Assembly: GCA_038225855.1 (NCBI GenBank)
Contig: JBBRQU010000020.1
Coordinates: 7,725 to 71,724 of the forward strand
Direction of reading: 5' to 3'
Source: CAHJXF01 sp038225855
GTDB lineage: Bacteria > Pseudomonadota > Gammaproteobacteria > Burkholderiales > Burkholderiaceae_D
Length of the DNA stretch: 64,000 nucleotides
Shown: one piece after another, positions 25,482-33,565 of the stretch
Layout: each line of letters begins with the position of its first letter
Position numbering within the stretch: position 1 is the first letter of the stretch
Notes under the pieces: generated by a model
Database searches by the model: none
Told to the model about the DNA's origin: nothing
What the model saw: the letters and a program-made list of their open reading frames with translations, nothing else
Position numbers and translations under genes: made by a program

Positions 25482-27392
25482 ATGTCGCACGCGGAGGACG
25501 CGCATGTCGCGCAATTGTTCGAAGAACTCTCGAACAAGCTGGAATCGCTCACTCGCAGCGAAAGCCCACAGCAATCCGAAGAGGTAATTGTAAGTGCACA
25601 ATTAATGCTTGATGCGTCGACAAAAACCTCTTTCGCTAAGCGCTCGGATCTATTGATTAGTGCGTGTTTTTATTTATTTAAGGTAGGTCACACGCAAAAA
25701 GGAATTGCGCTTGGGCATAAGATTGCCGATAAGGCAAATTCCTTAAATCATATTCACGCGCGCAGAAGAATTTACAACATACTTGGGGGTCAATACGTTG
25801 ATATATCTGACTTTCCTGCTGCGATGCAGTGCTTGCAGACTGCGCTTCAGTTAGCTGCGGAAATTGGCGATGCTACAGGTGAGGCCGCATGCTTATCGAA
25901 TGTTGTTACGGTAATGCAGGAGATGGGGCACTACCGCCATGCGATTGCAATGGCACGGACGGTCCTAGATCTCAAAGATTTATCTAATGTAGCACGTGGC
26001 CTAAAGCTGCAATGCTCGTCTAATGGACTTTTTGCGGCACATCGAATTGGAGATAGCGAAGCGGCACTTCATTTTCTCAATGAAGGTGAAACGCATCTAC
26101 CCTTTGCTTTAGAACCGATAGGGCGGGCATTTTTTGAGAAGAATAGAACGCTATACCTAATTGATAGCGGAAATGTGGATCTTGCAGTGGCGCTTGTAGA
26201 AAAATCGGTCGCGGCGAACAACAATATTGACAACCCCAGACTGAAGATTCTGCTGGGTATTCCGATTGCACTATGCGAATGGGCCAGAGGGAAAAAGAAC
26301 GATGCGAGACAAAGGCTCATAGAAATGTATTCGGAAACCAAGAAATCTCGGCTCTATCACAATTTTGTGCTGCAAGCGCTTGTCAAGCTATATAGCGACG
26401 CATCGACGGCGGAAGAATCGGCAGAAGGGCTGGCTTACGCGCGCGAACTGGTTGAATACACTACTAGTGTGAAACGCGCGAAGTTCTATCGGCAGTTGAT
26501 TGTCAAAAAGGCAGTTGCTAGTGATTCGGCGCACAAAGATCAATCGGAAACACGAGCAGACCCGTTTGCTGCCGTGCGAGATTGGCTCAATGCGACAAAT
26601 ATTGAGGGTTCTGGAGGCGAACTCGTAGAGCGTCGAGAGCTTGCGAAGCACGAGGAACTCACCGCAATTCATGAAGACATGGCCAAATTGCGGGCGGCGG
26701 CCCTACGCCGCGAAATTCGCACTGACGCGGTGGATACCGCAGAGAACTGGGCTATTGCTGCTGAGCTCTTCGACGACGAAACCGGGCGGCATTGTTACCG
26801 CGTCGGCCACCTTGCCGGCATGCTTGCGCGGGAAATTGGGATGAACGATACGTTCTGCGTGCAGGTAGAGCACGCCGCGCGACTGCACGACATTGGGAAG
26901 ATCGCCGTTAACGAAGTTATTCTCCTTAAACCCGGCCCACTGGATGCGTCGGAGATGGCCGCGATGCGTCTGCATACGGAAGTCGGCGCGCAGATGTTGG
27001 CGGGATCGGATGATCCAACGCTCAAGATGGCTACTGAAATTGCGCGGCATCATCATGAATGGTGGAACGGGGGCGGTTATCCGAAGCGGCTGATCGGGAG
27101 GGAGATTCCGCTATCGGCACGAATTTGCGCGTTTGCCGACGTTTACGATGCCCTGACGCATGTGCGTGCTTATAAAGTGGCGTGGACCCACGAACGAGCG
27201 CTTGAAGAATTTCTACGTTTGCGCGGCGTTCAGTTCGATCCCGATCTGTTCGATCATTTTCTCAACGTTCTCGATCGCTACCTCAAGGATTTGGAAGCCA
27301 ACGCGATTCCGGGATTTGCGGATATGGATTCGAACGCGTTGATCTCGTCGCGCAGGAAGCTGATGGAAACGATTGCCGCAGGAAATAAATAG
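25482..27392 (+). CDS. TPR-repeat protein fused to an HD-GYP c-di-GMP phosphodiesterase domain
   Basis: This is a 636-residue cytosolic protein with no membrane segment. Residues about 30-345 are all-helical and show TPR-like repeats, for example 'AMQCLQTALQLAAEIGD' and 'LSNVVTVMQEMGHYRHAI'. A charged linker leads to an HD-GYP domain (about 425-610). The catalytic set looks intact: RLHDIGKIAV (H469, D470), the HHHEWWNGGGYP motif (GYP at 532-534) and FADVYDALTHVRAYK. HD-GYP domains hydrolyse c-di-GMP; TPRs bind proteins or peptides. The start is uncertain: in-frame TTG 25362, ATG 25368 and ATG 25482 are possible, and none has a good ribosome site. Codon use is AT-richer than the flanking ychF and ferredoxin genes, suggesting transfer. 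Confidence 0.88.
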   Translation: MSHAEDAHVAQLFEELSNKLESLTRSESPQQSEEVIVSAQLMLDASTKTSFAKRSDLLISACFYLFKVGHTQKGIALGHKIADKANSLNHIHARRRIYNILGGQYVDISDFPAAMQCLQTALQLAAEIGDATGEAACLSNVVTVMQEMGHYRHAIAMARTVLDLKDLSNVARGLKLQCSSNGLFAAHRIGDSEAALHFLNEGETHLPFALEPIGRAFFEKNRTLYLIDSGNVDLAVALVEKSVAANNNIDNPRLKILLGIPIALCEWARGKKNDARQRLIEMYSETKKSRLYHNFVLQALVKLYSDASTAEESAEGLAYARELVEYTTSVKRAKFYRQLIVKKAVASDSAHKDQSETRADPFAAVRDWLNATNIEGSGGELVERRELAKHEELTAIHEDMAKLRAAALRREIRTDAVDTAENWAIAAELFDDETGRHCYRVGHLAGMLAREIGMNDTFCVQVEHAARLHDIGKIAVNEVILLKPGPLDASEMAAMRLHTEVGAQMLAGSDDPTLKMATEIARHHHEWWNGGGYPKRLIGREIPLSARICAFADVYDALTHVRAYKVAWTHERALEEFLRLRGVQFDPDLFDHFLNVLDRYLKDLEANAIPGFADMDSNALISSRRKLMETIAAGNK

Positions 27393-27401
27393 GGCTTCAG
27401 T

Positions 27402-27419
27402 GGCGACTGTTTCGTCGCC
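27402..27419 (+). terminator. Possible weak terminator after the HD-GYP gene
   Basis: A six-base stem (GGCGAC / GTCGCC, loop TGTTTC) lies ten bases after the stop, followed by TCTTGCTCTTG, not a clean T run. Confidence 0.3.
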
Positions 27420-27578
27420 TCTTGCTCTTGCGGCTTGGTTAAACAGGTCAAAATTGCGACCCGTGTGCAATCAGCATTGCGCCAAGTCGTTTGGTTCGAG
27501 GTCGAAGCCAAACCAACAGCTACATGTTGTGATGATCGTGATAAGTGCGTGGCTTGCGAACAGCCAGCTAGCCGAAAT

Positions 27579-27794
27579 TTATTCTGCGTCCTTGTGTCCG
27601 ATCACCACGATCGGCTCCAATCGAATCACCTTCAAGTTTCCGTCGGCATCGAAATTTTCGCGGTGCGCGGTAATCTCGATGCGGTCGAGACGAATAATGT
27701 CCCGACCGCGCGACGCGCCTACGGCATCGAAAGTCAAGGTGAGGGCCGCGGCGGCAGCGATGCCAAAAATCAGTGCGCGTAGATTGATATTCAT
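27579..27794 (-). CDS. Small secreted protein of unknown function
   Basis: The product is 71 residues with a clear signal peptide (MNINLRALIFGIAAAAALT, likely cleavage after residues 24-27) and a mature part of about 45 residues, mixed charged, containing 'IIRLDRIEITAHRENFDADG' and ending VVIGHKDAE. I do not recognise the family. GGGAG lies six bases before the ATG at 27794, which decided that start over the ATG two codons upstream. It is convergent with the TPR-HD-GYP gene and lies 147 bases from the ferredoxin terminator. Confidence 0.6.
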   Translation of the reverse strand: MNINLRALIFGIAAAAALTLTFDAVGASRGRDIIRLDRIEITAHRENFDADGNLKVIRLEPIVVIGHKDAE

Positions 27795-27940
27795 GTTCAT
27801 CTCCCGTGGGGGTGGCGGCACCCGTGTGCCTTGAGATGAACTTTAGATGCGCGCTTACAAGATCGACAGGTGAAAGCGACCAATCGAACGATACGCGGAT
27901 TGAAATGCAAAAAATCGATCTCGAGCGTTATTGAAAAGAC

Positions 27941-27964
27941 GGCGATCGCACAACTTCGATCGCC
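27941..27964 (-). terminator. Intrinsic terminator of the rsmD-coaD-ferredoxin unit
   Basis: A perfect eight-base stem (GGCGATCG / CGATCGCC, eight-base loop) is followed on the minus strand by GTCTTTT. It lies 49 bases after the ferredoxin stop. Confidence 0.7.
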
Positions 27965-28013
27965 ATTTCGGGCACCCTGGTAAAGCGCTCAGAGGCGCGA
28001 TTCCGTAGCCCCG

Positions 28014-28283
28014 TTAGCCCGCGTTCACACCCTCGATCAGGCCCTGAAGCGCTCGATATTTGGCCATCAACTCACTGTCGCTTTCACGCCACATTGGGTC
28101 GAGAGGAATGCACTCGACCGGGCAGACGATCTGGCATTGGGGCCGATCGAAGTGCCCGACACACTCGGTGCACTTGCCCGGATCGATCTCATAGATCTCC
28201 AGCCCCATCGAAATGGCGGCGTTCGGGCACTCGGGCTCGCACACGTCGCAGTTGATGCATTGGTCGGTGATCTTCAGCGCCAT
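28014..28283 (-). CDS. YfhL family 2[4Fe-4S] ferredoxin
   Basis: The product is an 89-residue ferredoxin with two iron-sulfur cluster motifs: CINCDVCEPECP near the N-terminus and CTECVGHFDRPQCQIVCPV in the middle. The insertion between the second and third cysteines of the second motif is typical of the YfhL/Allochromatium-type low-potential ferredoxins. It follows coaD by 18 bases; rsmD-coaD-fdx is a common order in betaproteobacteria. Its electron partner is not known. Confidence 0.93.
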   Translation of the reverse strand: MALKITDQCINCDVCEPECPNAAISMGLEIYEIDPGKCTECVGHFDRPQCQIVCPVECIPLDPMWRESDSELMAKYRALQGLIEGVNAG

Positions 28284-28301
28284 GGAGCAACTCGTCAGAC
28301 C

Positions 28302-28790
28302 CTATTGCGCAACCCGCGTGACCTTTTCCTTCAACCATCGCTCGACCGAAGGGAAGGTGAACTTCGATACATCGCCGCCCAACAGGGCGATTTCGCGGAC
28401 GATGCTCCCGGAGATGAACATGTACTGGTCCGACGGCGTGAGGAACACGGTTTCGACCGAGGGCATTTGATAGCGGTTCATCCCCGCCATCTGGAACTCG
28501 AATTCGAAGTCGGACACGGCTCGCAGTCCGCGGATGATGACGGTCGCGTCGTACTCCCGGACGAAGTCCTTCAGCAAGCCTGAAAAACCGGCCACGACCA
28601 CGTTGTCATAGTGCGAAAGTACCTCCTGCGCGATGTCGACCCGCTCTGCGAGCGTGAAAAACGGCCGCTTGTTGCGAGAGTCCGCAACGCCGACAACCAG
28701 TTTCTGGCAGAGCTTGGCCGCCCGTCGCACGAGGTCTTCATGTCCGCGAGTCAGTGGGTCGAACGTCCCTGGATAAACTCCAACCAGCAT
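28302..28790 (-). CDS. coaD: Phosphopantetheine adenylyltransferase
   Basis: CoaD transfers AMP from ATP to 4'-phosphopantetheine, the penultimate step of coenzyme A synthesis. The 162-residue protein begins VGVYPGTFDPLTRGHEDLV with the nucleotidyltransferase TxGH motif. It also contains 'TVIIRGLRAVSDFEFEFQMA' and the SGSIVREIALLGGDV segment. The start at 28790 is set by GGAGGA eight bases upstream, which itself overlaps the end of rsmD; the upstream in-frame codons belong to rsmD antisense. Confidence 0.97.
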   Translation of the reverse strand: MLVGVYPGTFDPLTRGHEDLVRRAAKLCQKLVVGVADSRNKRPFFTLAERVDIAQEVLSHYDNVVVAGFSGLLKDFVREYDATVIIRGLRAVSDFEFEFQMAGMNRYQMPSVETVFLTPSDQYMFISGSIVREIALLGGDVSKFTFPSVERWLKEKVTRVAQ

Positions 28791-28803
28791 AAAGGTTTCC
28801 TCC

Positions 28804-29433
28804 TCAGTCATTATTGGTGCGGCGCAACAGATGATAGAACACGTCTCCGGCCTGGTCTGCACGCATGAGTTCGAGGCGGCAGGCAGCAATCATCGCAGGA
28901 TCGAGCGCTGCCTCGGATTCAGCGTATAAAACCCCGGTCGCATTGCATAGATTGGCTGCGAGTGGCAAAACCCTCTCAAGCCACCCTTGGCCGAAGGGGG
29001 GGTCGACAAAAATGATGCTGAAGCGCGCATCGGTTCTGGCCATCTGCTGCGAAATGTACAGCGCATCACCGCTGCGGATATCGACCTGATGCGCGCGGAG
29101 TTTGTCGCAGACCGCACCGAGCGCCTCGAGCGCGGCTCCGTCTCGTTCGACGAGAACGACCGGCTCGGCGCCGCGCGACGCCGCTTCGAAGCCTAGGGCG
29201 CCGGTCCCGGCGAAGAGGTCGAGGGCCGAACAACCGACGAGCGAGCCGCCAAACAAATGAGTCAGCCAGTTGAAAACGGTTTCGCGAACCCGATCGGGGG
29301 TCGGACGCAAACCGGGGATGTCCACCACAGGAAGCGGCGTGCGCTTCCATCGACCACCAACGATGCGGACTACGCCTCTGGGTCGGCGGATCTCACCTCG
29401 CGAATCTTTGTCGCGCAGCGGAAGTGAAGTCAT
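28804..29433 (-). CDS. rsmD: 16S rRNA (guanine(966)-N2)-methyltransferase
   Basis: RsmD methylates G966 of 16S rRNA in the small subunit. The 209-residue protein has VRIVGGRWKRTPLPV near the N-terminus, the SAM motif ALDLFAGTGALGFEAASRGA and the catalytic IIFVDPPFGQG motif (DPPF), all standard. The start at 29433 gives the conserved length; an open frame continues upstream to 29697 but overlaps the divergent ftsY gene. It is followed closely by coaD and the ferredoxin gene. Confidence 0.95.
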   Translation of the reverse strand: MTSLPLRDKDSRGEIRRPRGVVRIVGGRWKRTPLPVVDIPGLRPTPDRVRETVFNWLTHLFGGSLVGCSALDLFAGTGALGFEAASRGAEPVVLVERDGAALEALGAVCDKLRAHQVDIRSGDALYISQQMARTDARFSIIFVDPPFGQGWLERVLPLAANLCNATGVLYAESEAALDPAMIAACRLELMRADQAGDVFYHLLRRTNND

Positions 29434-29590
29434 GGGGTCAGAGATGGCAATGGGTGCGATGTTAAGATCGATTGGTCCCTGCGACTCCGCCTGAAACTCC
29501 CGACGACGGCCGAAAAGCCGTGGCCGCCGCACGCAGTTTGCGACACGGTTTCGGCTCTTCCTACTCCGGCCGCGACTCGCGCGCCAACCC

Positions 29591-30661
29591 ATGCTCAAAT
29601 TTTGGAAACGCCCTGAACCATCGCAGGATGCTTCGCCTTCCGAAGCGGCCTTTACCGTCACTTCCAAACCAGGCGTTGAAGTTGGCGACGTCGACACATC
29701 GACGGCGCAGGGGTCCGAATCCAGAGCCTCGTGGCTTCAGCGACTTAAGACCGGACTCGCGAAGACCGGCTCGAGTATCACGGGTCTGTTCGTCGGCAGC
29801 AAGGTCGACGAGACATTGTTCGAGGAGCTCGAATCCGCGCTGCTGATGGCGGACGCTGGGGTCGACGCGACCGACTACCTGATCCAGCAATTACGGGAGC
29901 GCGCGCGCAAGGGCGGCTTCGAGGACGCGGCTCAATTGAAGGAAACGTTGGCTGCATTGCTTGTCGAGCTGTTGCAATCGCTCGAGAAGTCGCTGGACGC
30001 CAGTCACGATCCATCTGCGCCGACTGCTCCGGTGGTCATGATGATGGTCGGCGTGAACGGGGCCGGCAAGACGACGTCGATCGGAAAGCTCGCCAAATTT
30101 TTTCAAGGGCAGGGCCGCACCGTCATGCTGGCCGCAGGCGATACCTTCCGCGCAGCAGCGCGGGAACAGCTTGCGGTCTGGGGCGAGCGCAACGGCGTCG
30201 CGGTGATTGCGCAGCAATCGGGAGATCCGGCGGCTGTCGTTTTCGACGCGATCGCTTCCGCCGCTGCGCGCGGCATCGATGTTCTGATCGCCGACACGGC
30301 CGGGCGCCTTCCCACGCAGCTTCATCTGATGGACGAGTTGAAGAAGGTCAAGCGCGTGATCGGCAAGGCGCCCGCGCTGGCCGACGTTGTCGCGCCGCGC
30401 GAAGTGCTGCTCGTGATCGATGGCAATACCGGCCAGAACGCGATCGCGCAAGTGAAGGCTTTCGATGCGGCGGTGGGAGTGACTGGCCTGATCGTTACCA
30501 AGCTCGACGGGACGGCGAAAGGTGGCGTGCTCGCCGCGATCGCCCTGATGCGCAAGGACGCGCCGGCGATTCCGGTGTATTTCATCGGCGTCGGTGAACG
30601 GCTCGATGATTTGCAACCTTTCGTTGCGAGCCAATTCGTTGCCGCGCTGCTGGGAGACTGA
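29591..30661 (+). CDS. ftsY: Signal recognition particle receptor FtsY
   Basis: FtsY is the membrane-associated GTPase that docks ribosome-SRP complexes at the Sec translocon. The 356-residue protein has a short acidic/Ser-rich N-terminal region (residues 1-45), a helical N domain (about 50-130) and the G domain with P-loop GVNGAGKTTSIGKLA, DTAGRLPTQ and TKLDGTAKGG. It is divergent from rsmD. In most proteobacteria ftsE and ftsX follow directly. Here a thioredoxin-like gene, DUF2917 and a LysR gene intervene and ftsE is absent. Confidence 0.96.
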   Translation: MLKFWKRPEPSQDASPSEAAFTVTSKPGVEVGDVDTSTAQGSESRASWLQRLKTGLAKTGSSITGLFVGSKVDETLFEELESALLMADAGVDATDYLIQQLRERARKGGFEDAAQLKETLAALLVELLQSLEKSLDASHDPSAPTAPVVMMMVGVNGAGKTTSIGKLAKFFQGQGRTVMLAAGDTFRAAAREQLAVWGERNGVAVIAQQSGDPAAVVFDAIASAAARGIDVLIADTAGRLPTQLHLMDELKKVKRVIGKAPALADVVAPREVLLVIDGNTGQNAIAQVKAFDAAVGVTGLIVTKLDGTAKGGVLAAIALMRKDAPAIPVYFIGVGERLDDLQPFVASQFVAALLGD

Positions 30662-30685
30662 GCGAGTGGGTTGACGCGTCGCCGC

Positions 30686-31111
30686 TCAGCCGGCTCTTGC
30701 GTCCAATCGACGAGAAGAATGGTGCGCGAGCAAAGACGGCAAGGCGGTCACAGTTTCATCAGCCAAGGCTGTTTCACTTTTGGCGTCGAGCGTTGAAAGC
30801 AATCGAGCGACGATACCTCGCTGCGGAAAGCTGACGCCGAAGTGCAGGAGGCGGTCGCGTTGAAAGATCGCAAGGGTCGGGAAGTTTTCGACCTCGATGT
30901 CTCCGGCAAGATCAGCGTCGTCCTCGACATCGAGCCAGACGAAGGCGCGGTCGGTTTGCGCCGCAGCCAGCGTTTCGAATGTTTCGCGAAACTCCTTGCA
31001 TGTGCCGCACCAAGCGGCGCAAAGGCCGACAACGAGAAGTTCACGCTCTTCAAGCGCGCAGCTCAGGCGCGAGGCGTCTTCAGTAGAGGTGGTAAGCAAG
31101 TGTGAATGCAT
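30686..31111 (-). CDS. Thioredoxin-like protein
   Basis: This 141-residue thioredoxin-fold protein has the active-site motif AAWCGTCKEF (CGTC rather than the usual CGPC), 'VWLDVEDDADLAGDIEVENFPTLAIF' and the cis-proline in NFPTL. It lacks a signal peptide, so it is probably cytosolic. The C-terminal 30 residues are an extension ending SRRLDARAG. It lies 62 bases after DUF2917 on the same strand, so the two may share a transcript. Its partner is unknown. Confidence 0.85.
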   Translation of the reverse strand: MHSHLLTTSTEDASRLSCALEERELLVVGLCAAWCGTCKEFRETFETLAAAQTDRAFVWLDVEDDADLAGDIEVENFPTLAIFQRDRLLHFGVSFPQRGIVARLLSTLDAKSETALADETVTALPSLLAHHSSRRLDARAG

Positions 31112-31173
31112 CGGTCGGCGTCATGTCGCACGGCCCGAGTCGCGCCGGTGCGGAGACTGCGGACCAAACGATT

Positions 31174-31515
31174 CTAACCGTGAAGACGCGCGAGAGAAGG
31201 AAGCGCCGCCCTCCGGCCAAGTAGCCGGCGTAGCCAACTCGTAGCAAAGCTTCCACGGGATCGAACCGAAAGCGGTGCGTCGAAAACCACGCTCGCAGAA
31301 GCACAAGCGGGGCCCTCTGCGGTGATGACTGCACGGCCGCCGGCGTCAAGGGTATGTGTCGCCCCTTCATCGAGAAAGATATCGTCCGGCTCGTCTTCCT
31401 GGGTGACCCAGATACGTCCGCGCAACACACGTAAGGACGTTCCTCTGCTGTCGGTAATGGCGAGTGGAAGTCCCGGTGCGAGAGTGATTGGCAGGTGATC
31501 GAGAGTGAAGCGCAT
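31174..31515 (-). CDS. DUF2917 domain protein
   Basis: This 113-residue protein matches the DUF2917 pattern: a short beta-rich domain with 'LRVLRGRIWVTQEDEPDDIFLDEGA' and 'HTLDAGGRAVITAEG', resembling a small cupin-like fold. Genes of this family are frequently divergent from a GcvA-type LysR regulator in Burkholderiales, as here. The C-terminal 35 residues are Arg/Leu/Ser-rich. No function is established; control by the adjacent LysR protein is plausible from the arrangement. Confidence 0.75.
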   Translation of the reverse strand: MRFTLDHLPITLAPGLPLAITDSRGTSLRVLRGRIWVTQEDEPDDIFLDEGATHTLDAGGRAVITAEGPACASASVVFDAPLSVRSRGSFATSWLRRLLGRRAALPSLARLHG

Positions 31516-31611
31516 GGCGCTCTCCGTGTTTTGTTCAGATGCCCATCATGACTTCCACATGAAGCGATCACAAACGAATTGATATGACGGCTCATGTTAG
31601 AAAAACTATCC

Positions 31612-31617
31612 TATAAT
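31612..31617 (+). promoter_or_regulatory. Candidate -10 element upstream of the LysR gene
   Basis: A TATAAT hexamer lies 23 bases before the LysR ATG in an AT-rich stretch of the divergent DUF2917/LysR region. No good -35 is seen at normal spacing, which would be expected if an activator is needed. Confidence 0.4.
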
Positions 31618-31640
31618 AAACCCGGAATATTACCTCGACC

Positions 31641-32543
31641 ATGAGACTTCCCCCATTGAATTCTGTACGCGCTTTCGAATCGGCGGCGCGCCTCGGAGGA
31701 ATGCGTCAAGCAGCAGAAGAACTATTCGTTACGCCGGGTGCGGTCAGTCAGCAGGTTCGAGCGCTGGAGGAACATTTCGGCCTGCCGCTTTTCAAGCGGA
31801 TTCCGCGCGCTATTCAGCTCACCTCCGCGGGGCAGGAGTTTTATTCGGCTGTGACGCGGCATTTGCGCGGCATTGCCCAGGCGGCCGATCGTCTGAGGCC
31901 GGGAGAACAGCAAATCGCAATAACCGTCGCGCCGGATTTTGCGTCCCGGTGGTTGATGCCTCGGCTCGGCGCGTTCACTGCGTTGTATCCGAAAGTCGAA
32001 GTGCGTGTCGAAGCCTCATTTGCATTGGCCGACTTCGAACGCGACGCCTTCGACCTCGGAATTCGCACCTCGCAGCATCCGCCAGCGCACCTCGATTCGG
32101 CCCTATTGCTTCGACAACGCGTCAGTCCCTATTGCAGCCGGGCCTATTTTCAAAAACTGTTCAGGAAGCGGTCACGGGCCGACGCTTGGGAGCATGCGCG
32201 GTTGCTCCACGAAAACCATCCCTACGACCTCTGGACGCAATGGCTCAGCATGCGCGGCGTAGCGGAATCGAACGCCGAAACAGGCCTCTACTTCAGCCAC
32301 GGGCAACTGGCGATCCTGGCGGCGATCGACGGCGAGGGCGCGACACTGCAGCCGACCGAATACGTCGAGCGAGAACTGCAAAGCGGCGCGCTGGTCGCGG
32401 CCGACCGTGCAATCTACGAGAGCGGCCTCGGCTACTATCTCGTGTGGCCGCGAAGGCCTCTCAGGGCTCCAGCCGCCAAGTTCAAGGAGTGGGTGCTTGG
32501 ACTCGCGAACCCGGACCCTTCAGGCAAGAATGCAGCGGCTTGA
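31641..32543 (+). CDS. LysR family transcriptional regulator, GcvA-like
   Basis: This 300-residue regulator has an N-terminal winged helix-turn-helix (residues about 3-62: LNSVRAFESAARLGGMRQAAEELFVTPGAVSQQVRALE) and a C-terminal periplasmic-binding-like effector domain. The 'PPLNSVRAFESAARL' start and the effector domain pattern (AITVAPDFASRWLMPRL) are those of the GcvA subgroup. It is divergent from DUF2917, its most likely target. Its 3' end overlaps the start of the FtsX gene by 14 bases, so the two may be co-translated. The ligand is unknown. Confidence 0.9.
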   Translation: MRLPPLNSVRAFESAARLGGMRQAAEELFVTPGAVSQQVRALEEHFGLPLFKRIPRAIQLTSAGQEFYSAVTRHLRGIAQAADRLRPGEQQIAITVAPDFASRWLMPRLGAFTALYPKVEVRVEASFALADFERDAFDLGIRTSQHPPAHLDSALLLRQRVSPYCSRAYFQKLFRKRSRADAWEHARLLHENHPYDLWTQWLSMRGVAESNAETGLYFSHGQLAILAAIDGEGATLQPTEYVERELQSGALVAADRAIYESGLGYYLVWPRRPLRAPAAKFKEWVLGLANPDPSGKNAAA

Positions 32544-33513
32544 CCCGTCTCTTGGTACTTCGGCAGCATCTGCGGAAATCCCGCCGATTGGCCTCCGTCA
32601 ATCGGCGACGCGCAAGGCATTGGCTATCTTGGCCAAGCGACCTGTGATGGTTTTTCTGGTTGTTCTCCACGCGTCGCTGACGGCATCCTTGGCGCTACTG
32701 GCCTTGGACGCCGGTCAAGGCTACCGCATTGACTTGAACCAGATGATCGACGCTACCCGAGTTCTGGTCTTGGTTGATCCACATACGTCACGCCCGGACG
32801 CCCAATCCATGGGCGCTCGGCTGACGAGGATGCAGGGTGTGGGTGAGGCTCGACTCCGGAAAAAAGAAGAAGCACTCACAGCTATCGAAGGCGCCGGATT
32901 GGGGATCCTCTCGGTTTCCAAGGAGATTTCCCTGCCGGATGCATGGTTGTTGACGATGCAAACGTCGGCCATCAGCGGAGAAATGGCGCCGCGGTCGATG
33001 ATGGCGACGGCAGAGCTATGGCAAGAAACGGCGGTTTCGATTCCGGGAGTGGAAGCGGTCCGCTTCGACCGCTCGTGGATTGCTGAGTTAGATCGGCGTA
33101 CGGACTTGTTTCGAGAGTTGGCGACCGCGGTACGGGTAGGCATCATCTGCATATCCATCATCCTTTTGTTTGGTTTATTTTTGCTCGCCACCCTGGCATT
33201 GCGAGCGCATACGCTCCCCGACAGATCCCGATATTACGGCTCAAGCATCGGAGTGTTCGCTTACCTTGGAATTTCTCTTGCGATGCTTTCGGTCGCTGGG
33301 GCTTATTTGTTCCATGCGCTCGCCGCCGTTGCTCTGAGGGAATTTGTTGCGTCCGCGCCCGGCCGAATGCAACCTTGGCTGACTGCGTTCAGCAACCCCA
33401 GAACCGACGATATGTTGACTGTCGTCGCAGCGATTTTCGTTTCCGCCGTAACGGCAGTTTTGCTTGCGGTCCGCCGCGACAGGTCCATGATCGAAGGCGA
33501 TAGATTGTGCTAA
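32530..33513 (+). CDS. Divergent FtsX-like division membrane protein (no ftsE partner)
   Basis: This 327-residue protein has FtsX topology: a cytosolic N-terminus, TM1 (about 37-58), a large periplasmic domain (about 60-205) and three more helices (about 208-229, 245-268, 298-317). The periplasmic domain keeps FtsX signatures: 'LVDPHTSRPDAQSMGARL', 'MQGVGEARLRKKEEAL' and PGVEAVRFDRSWIAEL. FtsX normally pairs with the ATPase FtsE and activates murein hydrolases through EnvC. Here no ftsE lies between ftsY and rpoH, and the cytosolic loop after TM2 is short and lacks the usual MKLVGAT-type coupling motif. It overlaps the LysR gene and lies just upstream of rpoH, the classical FtsX position. It may be degenerating or ATPase-independent. 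Confidence 0.78.
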   Translation: MQRLDPSLGTSAASAEIPPIGLRQSATRKALAILAKRPVMVFLVVLHASLTASLALLALDAGQGYRIDLNQMIDATRVLVLVDPHTSRPDAQSMGARLTRMQGVGEARLRKKEEALTAIEGAGLGILSVSKEISLPDAWLLTMQTSAISGEMAPRSMMATAELWQETAVSIPGVEAVRFDRSWIAELDRRTDLFRELATAVRVGIICISIILLFGLFLLATLALRAHTLPDRSRYYGSSIGVFAYLGISLAMLSVAGAYLFHALAAVALREFVASAPGRMQPWLTAFSNPRTDDMLTVVAAIFVSAVTAVLLAVRRDRSMIEGDRLC

Positions 33514-33565
33514 TGCTTCTGGTGATTCACGCGCAAGTGAACTATCGATCCACCCGTCAGTCGAA

